From the NCBI GenBank assembly GCA_003242525.1, contig QGUU01000091.1, positions 1 through 8,155 on the forward strand: DNA of 8,155 nt. The letters run 5' to 3'. Shown here piece by piece: positions 7,197 to 8,155 of the stretch. Both the position numbers and the translations under genes were made by a program. The notes beneath the pieces are model-generated. The model did not search any database. It was not told the DNA's origin and saw only the letters and a program-made list of their open reading frames with translations. Source of the DNA: Pseudomonadota bacterium (GTDB lineage Bacteria; Pseudomonadota; Alphaproteobacteria; Rhizobiales; Rhizobiaceae). Positions within the stretch are counted from its first letter, which is position 1. Each line of letters opens with the position of its first letter.

Positions 7197-7490
7197 TTGG
7201 CTACCACATTTGAAAAAGTCGCCAAGATCATTGCCGACACCAGCGAGATCGATATCGACACCATCACGCCGGAGAGCCACACGATCGACGATCTCGGCAT
7301 CGACAGCCTCGATTTCCTCGACATCGTCTTTGCCATCGACAAGGAATTCGGCATCAAGGTGCCTCTCGAGACGTGGACGCAGGAAGTCAATGACGGCAAG
7401 GTCTCCACGGACGAGTATTTCGTCATGAAGAACCTCTGCGCAAAGATTGACGGCCTGGTGGCGGCCAAGAACGCCGGTTCCTCGGCCTGA
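7197..7490 (+). CDS. acpXL: Specialised acyl carrier protein AcpXL for very-long-chain fatty acid of lipid A
   Basis: AcpXL carries the growing very-long-chain hydroxy fatty acid (for example 27-hydroxyoctacosanoate) that LpxXL transfers to lipid A in rhizobia and related bacteria. The 97-residue acidic protein starts with (M)[18 protein letters not shown], the characteristic AcpXL N-terminus. The phosphopantetheine motif is [18 protein letters not shown], with attachment Ser37 in Asp36-Ser37-Leu38. The C-terminal stretch [14 protein letters not shown] is also typical and absent from housekeeping AcpP, so the XL identity is firm. Translation appears to begin at TTG, seven bases after AAGGA; the open frame continues upstream but that part is not ACP-like. 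The next gene on the same strand, 56 bases on, is a ketosynthase-fold protein, as expected for the acpXL cluster. The promoter is presumably in the region before 7185 and may be shared with divergent gabD control sites. Confidence 0.94.
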   Translation: MATTFEKVAKIIADTSEIDIDTITPESHTIDDLGIDSLDFLDIVFAIDKEFGIKVPLETWTQEVNDGKVSTDEYFVMKNLCAKIDGLVAAKNAGSSA

Positions 7491-7501
7491 AGGGTCTGGA
7501 G

Positions 7502-7517
7502 CCGGTCGCTTGACCGG
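7502..7517 (+). other. GC-rich intercistronic hairpin between acpXL and the ketosynthase gene
   Basis: CCGGTC (7502-7507) and GACCGG (7512-7517) form a perfect six-base-pair stem with a GCTT loop, starting 12 bases after the acpXL stop. No T-run follows, so full termination is unlikely. It could protect the 3' end of the abundant acpXL message or reduce read-through into the next gene. Confidence 0.35.
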
Positions 7518-7546
7518 GCCGCCCGCTCGCCTGATAACTGCCGCCC

Positions 7547-8155
7547 ATGAGTCTCCATGACGTCCTGATCACCGGTATCGGCCTGGTTTCCTCGCTGGGC
7601 GAAGGCACGGATGCGCATTGGCGCAAGCTGACGACGCCGGGCTTGAGTCCTATTTTCGACGCGGAACGATTTGCGCCCTACACGGTCCATCCGCTGCCCG
7701 AGATCGATTGGAATTTGCAGATTGCCAAGCGGGGCGACCAGCGCCAGATGGAAACCTGGCAACGGCTTGGCACCTACGTTGCCGGCCTTGCGCTGGATGA
7801 CGCGGGAATCAAGGGGGACGACGCGCTCTGCGCCAGCATGGACATGGTAGTGGCGGCTGGAGGCGGGGAACGTGATGTCACGGTCGACAACGCCATTCTG
7901 GCCGCTTCGGAGACGCGCACGGACTTCGACGTACTGCTGAACGAGAAGCTCACCACCGAGCTGCGCCCCACATTGTTCCTGGCCCAGCTTTCGAACCTGC
8001 TCGCCGGCAATATCTCCATCGTCCACAAGGTTACCGGCTCCTCGCGCACCTTCATGGGTGAGGAAGGAGCAGGCGGGGCGGGCCCCGAAAAGACGGCGGG
8101 CGCACTTGGTTCCGGCCAGTCAACGCAACGCCCCGCCGAGGGGGCCTCCACACCG
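7547..8155 (+). CDS. Beta-ketoacyl-ACP synthase-like protein of the acpXL cluster (FabF2XL type, cysteine-less), 3' end outside window
   Basis: The first 203 residues are open to the right edge. VLITGIGLVSSLGEG at 6-20 is the ketosynthase N-terminal motif. KRGDQRQMETWQRLGTYVAGLALDDAGI (about 61-88) and LRPTLFLAQLSNLLAGNISI (139-158) match condensing enzymes found beside acpXL in rhizobia. Aligning AGNISIVHKVTGSSRTFMGEE with the E. coli FabF segment that ends in its nucleophile places Glu173 (bases 8063-8065) where the catalytic Cys should be. This resembles the chain-length-factor subunit of polyketide synthases, so it may pair with an active ketosynthase rather than condense on its own. Start ATG 7547 matches the family start but has no obvious ribosome binding site. 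After about residue 176 the sequence loses the expected helix and becomes rich in Gly and Pro, probably from poor sequence near the edge. Confidence 0.85.
   Translation, partial: MSLHDVLITGIGLVSSLGEGTDAHWRKLTTPGLSPIFDAERFAPYTVHPLPEIDWNLQIAKRGDQRQMETWQRLGTYVAGLALDDAGIKGDDALCASMDMVVAAGGGERDVTVDNAILAASETRTDFDVLLNEKLTTELRPTLFLAQLSNLLAGNISIVHKVTGSSRTFMGEEGAGGAGPEKTAGALGSGQSTQRPAEGASTP
8072..8155 (+). other. Probable low-quality or diverged tail of the ketosynthase-like gene
   Basis: The frame stays open, but residues after Gly176 do not continue the conserved fold, in which an Ala-rich helix leads to a turn and a GG motif. Fragments such as SGQST and a GA-rich stretch still sit near the expected places. 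This suggests scattered substitutions to G/C and at least one small insertion or deletion rather than a different protein. Read-end error is the simplest explanation. Confidence 0.45.

Noticed and set aside
7160..8026. Open frame of 288 codons on the minus strand opposite acpXL and the ketosynthase-like gene
   Set aside because: It covers two clearly recognised plus-strand genes and has no motif of its own.
1..8155. Mobile element, CRISPR array, tRNA/rRNA gene or phage system
   Set aside because: No transposase or integrase motifs, regular repeats, cloverleaf-like sequences or phage genes were seen; gene content is conserved metabolism and lipid A biosynthesis.

Overview
The window looks like chromosomal DNA from an alphaproteobacterium of the Hyphomicrobiales (rhizobia/Brucella relatives). 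The evidence is an AcpXL-type acyl carrier protein with a companion ketosynthase-like gene, an Lrp-type PutR beside a PutA that lacks a DNA-binding domain, and GC-rich coding DNA with strong third-position bias. The genus cannot be fixed from the sequence alone. No tRNA, rRNA, insertion sequence, phage gene or CRISPR array was seen.

Layout. (1) Positions 1-2631, minus strand: the first 877 residues of the bifunctional proline catabolic enzyme PutA, running off the left edge. (2) Positions 2632-2788: divergent control region with a good putA promoter and an overlapping inverted repeat. (3) Positions 2789-3244, plus: PutR, an Lrp/AsnC regulator. (4) Positions 3347-4300, plus: KdgK, a PfkB-family 2-keto-3-deoxygluconate kinase. 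(5) Positions 4316-5335, minus: GalM, aldose 1-epimerase, convergent with kdgK and only 15 bases from it. (6) Positions 5384-6841, minus: GabD-type succinate-semialdehyde dehydrogenase, 48 bases upstream of galM and probably co-transcribed with it. (7) Positions 6842-7196: a 355-base divergent intergenic region with several short palindromes. (8) Positions 7197-7490, plus: acpXL, using a TTG start. (9) Position 7547 to the right edge, plus: a ketosynthase-fold protein whose catalytic cysteine position is glutamate.

How the genes work together. PutR probably senses proline and controls putA, which oxidises proline to glutamate. GabD can feed 4-aminobutyrate-derived succinate semialdehyde into the TCA cycle. 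KdgK and GalM point to sugar or sugar-acid catabolism through the KDG/Entner-Doudoroff route. The left seven kilobases are therefore a set of catabolic genes for amino acids and sugars. The right end starts a separate locus: AcpXL carries the very-long-chain (C28-type) hydroxy fatty acid that is attached to lipid A, and the ketosynthase-like gene after it belongs to the elongation machinery.

Most of the window is ordinary, well-known metabolism. The points most worth a second look are the cysteine-less ketosynthase with acpXL, the palindromes between gabD and acpXL, the putA/putR operator candidate, and the last ~80 bases, which look like degraded sequence quality rather than natural protein.
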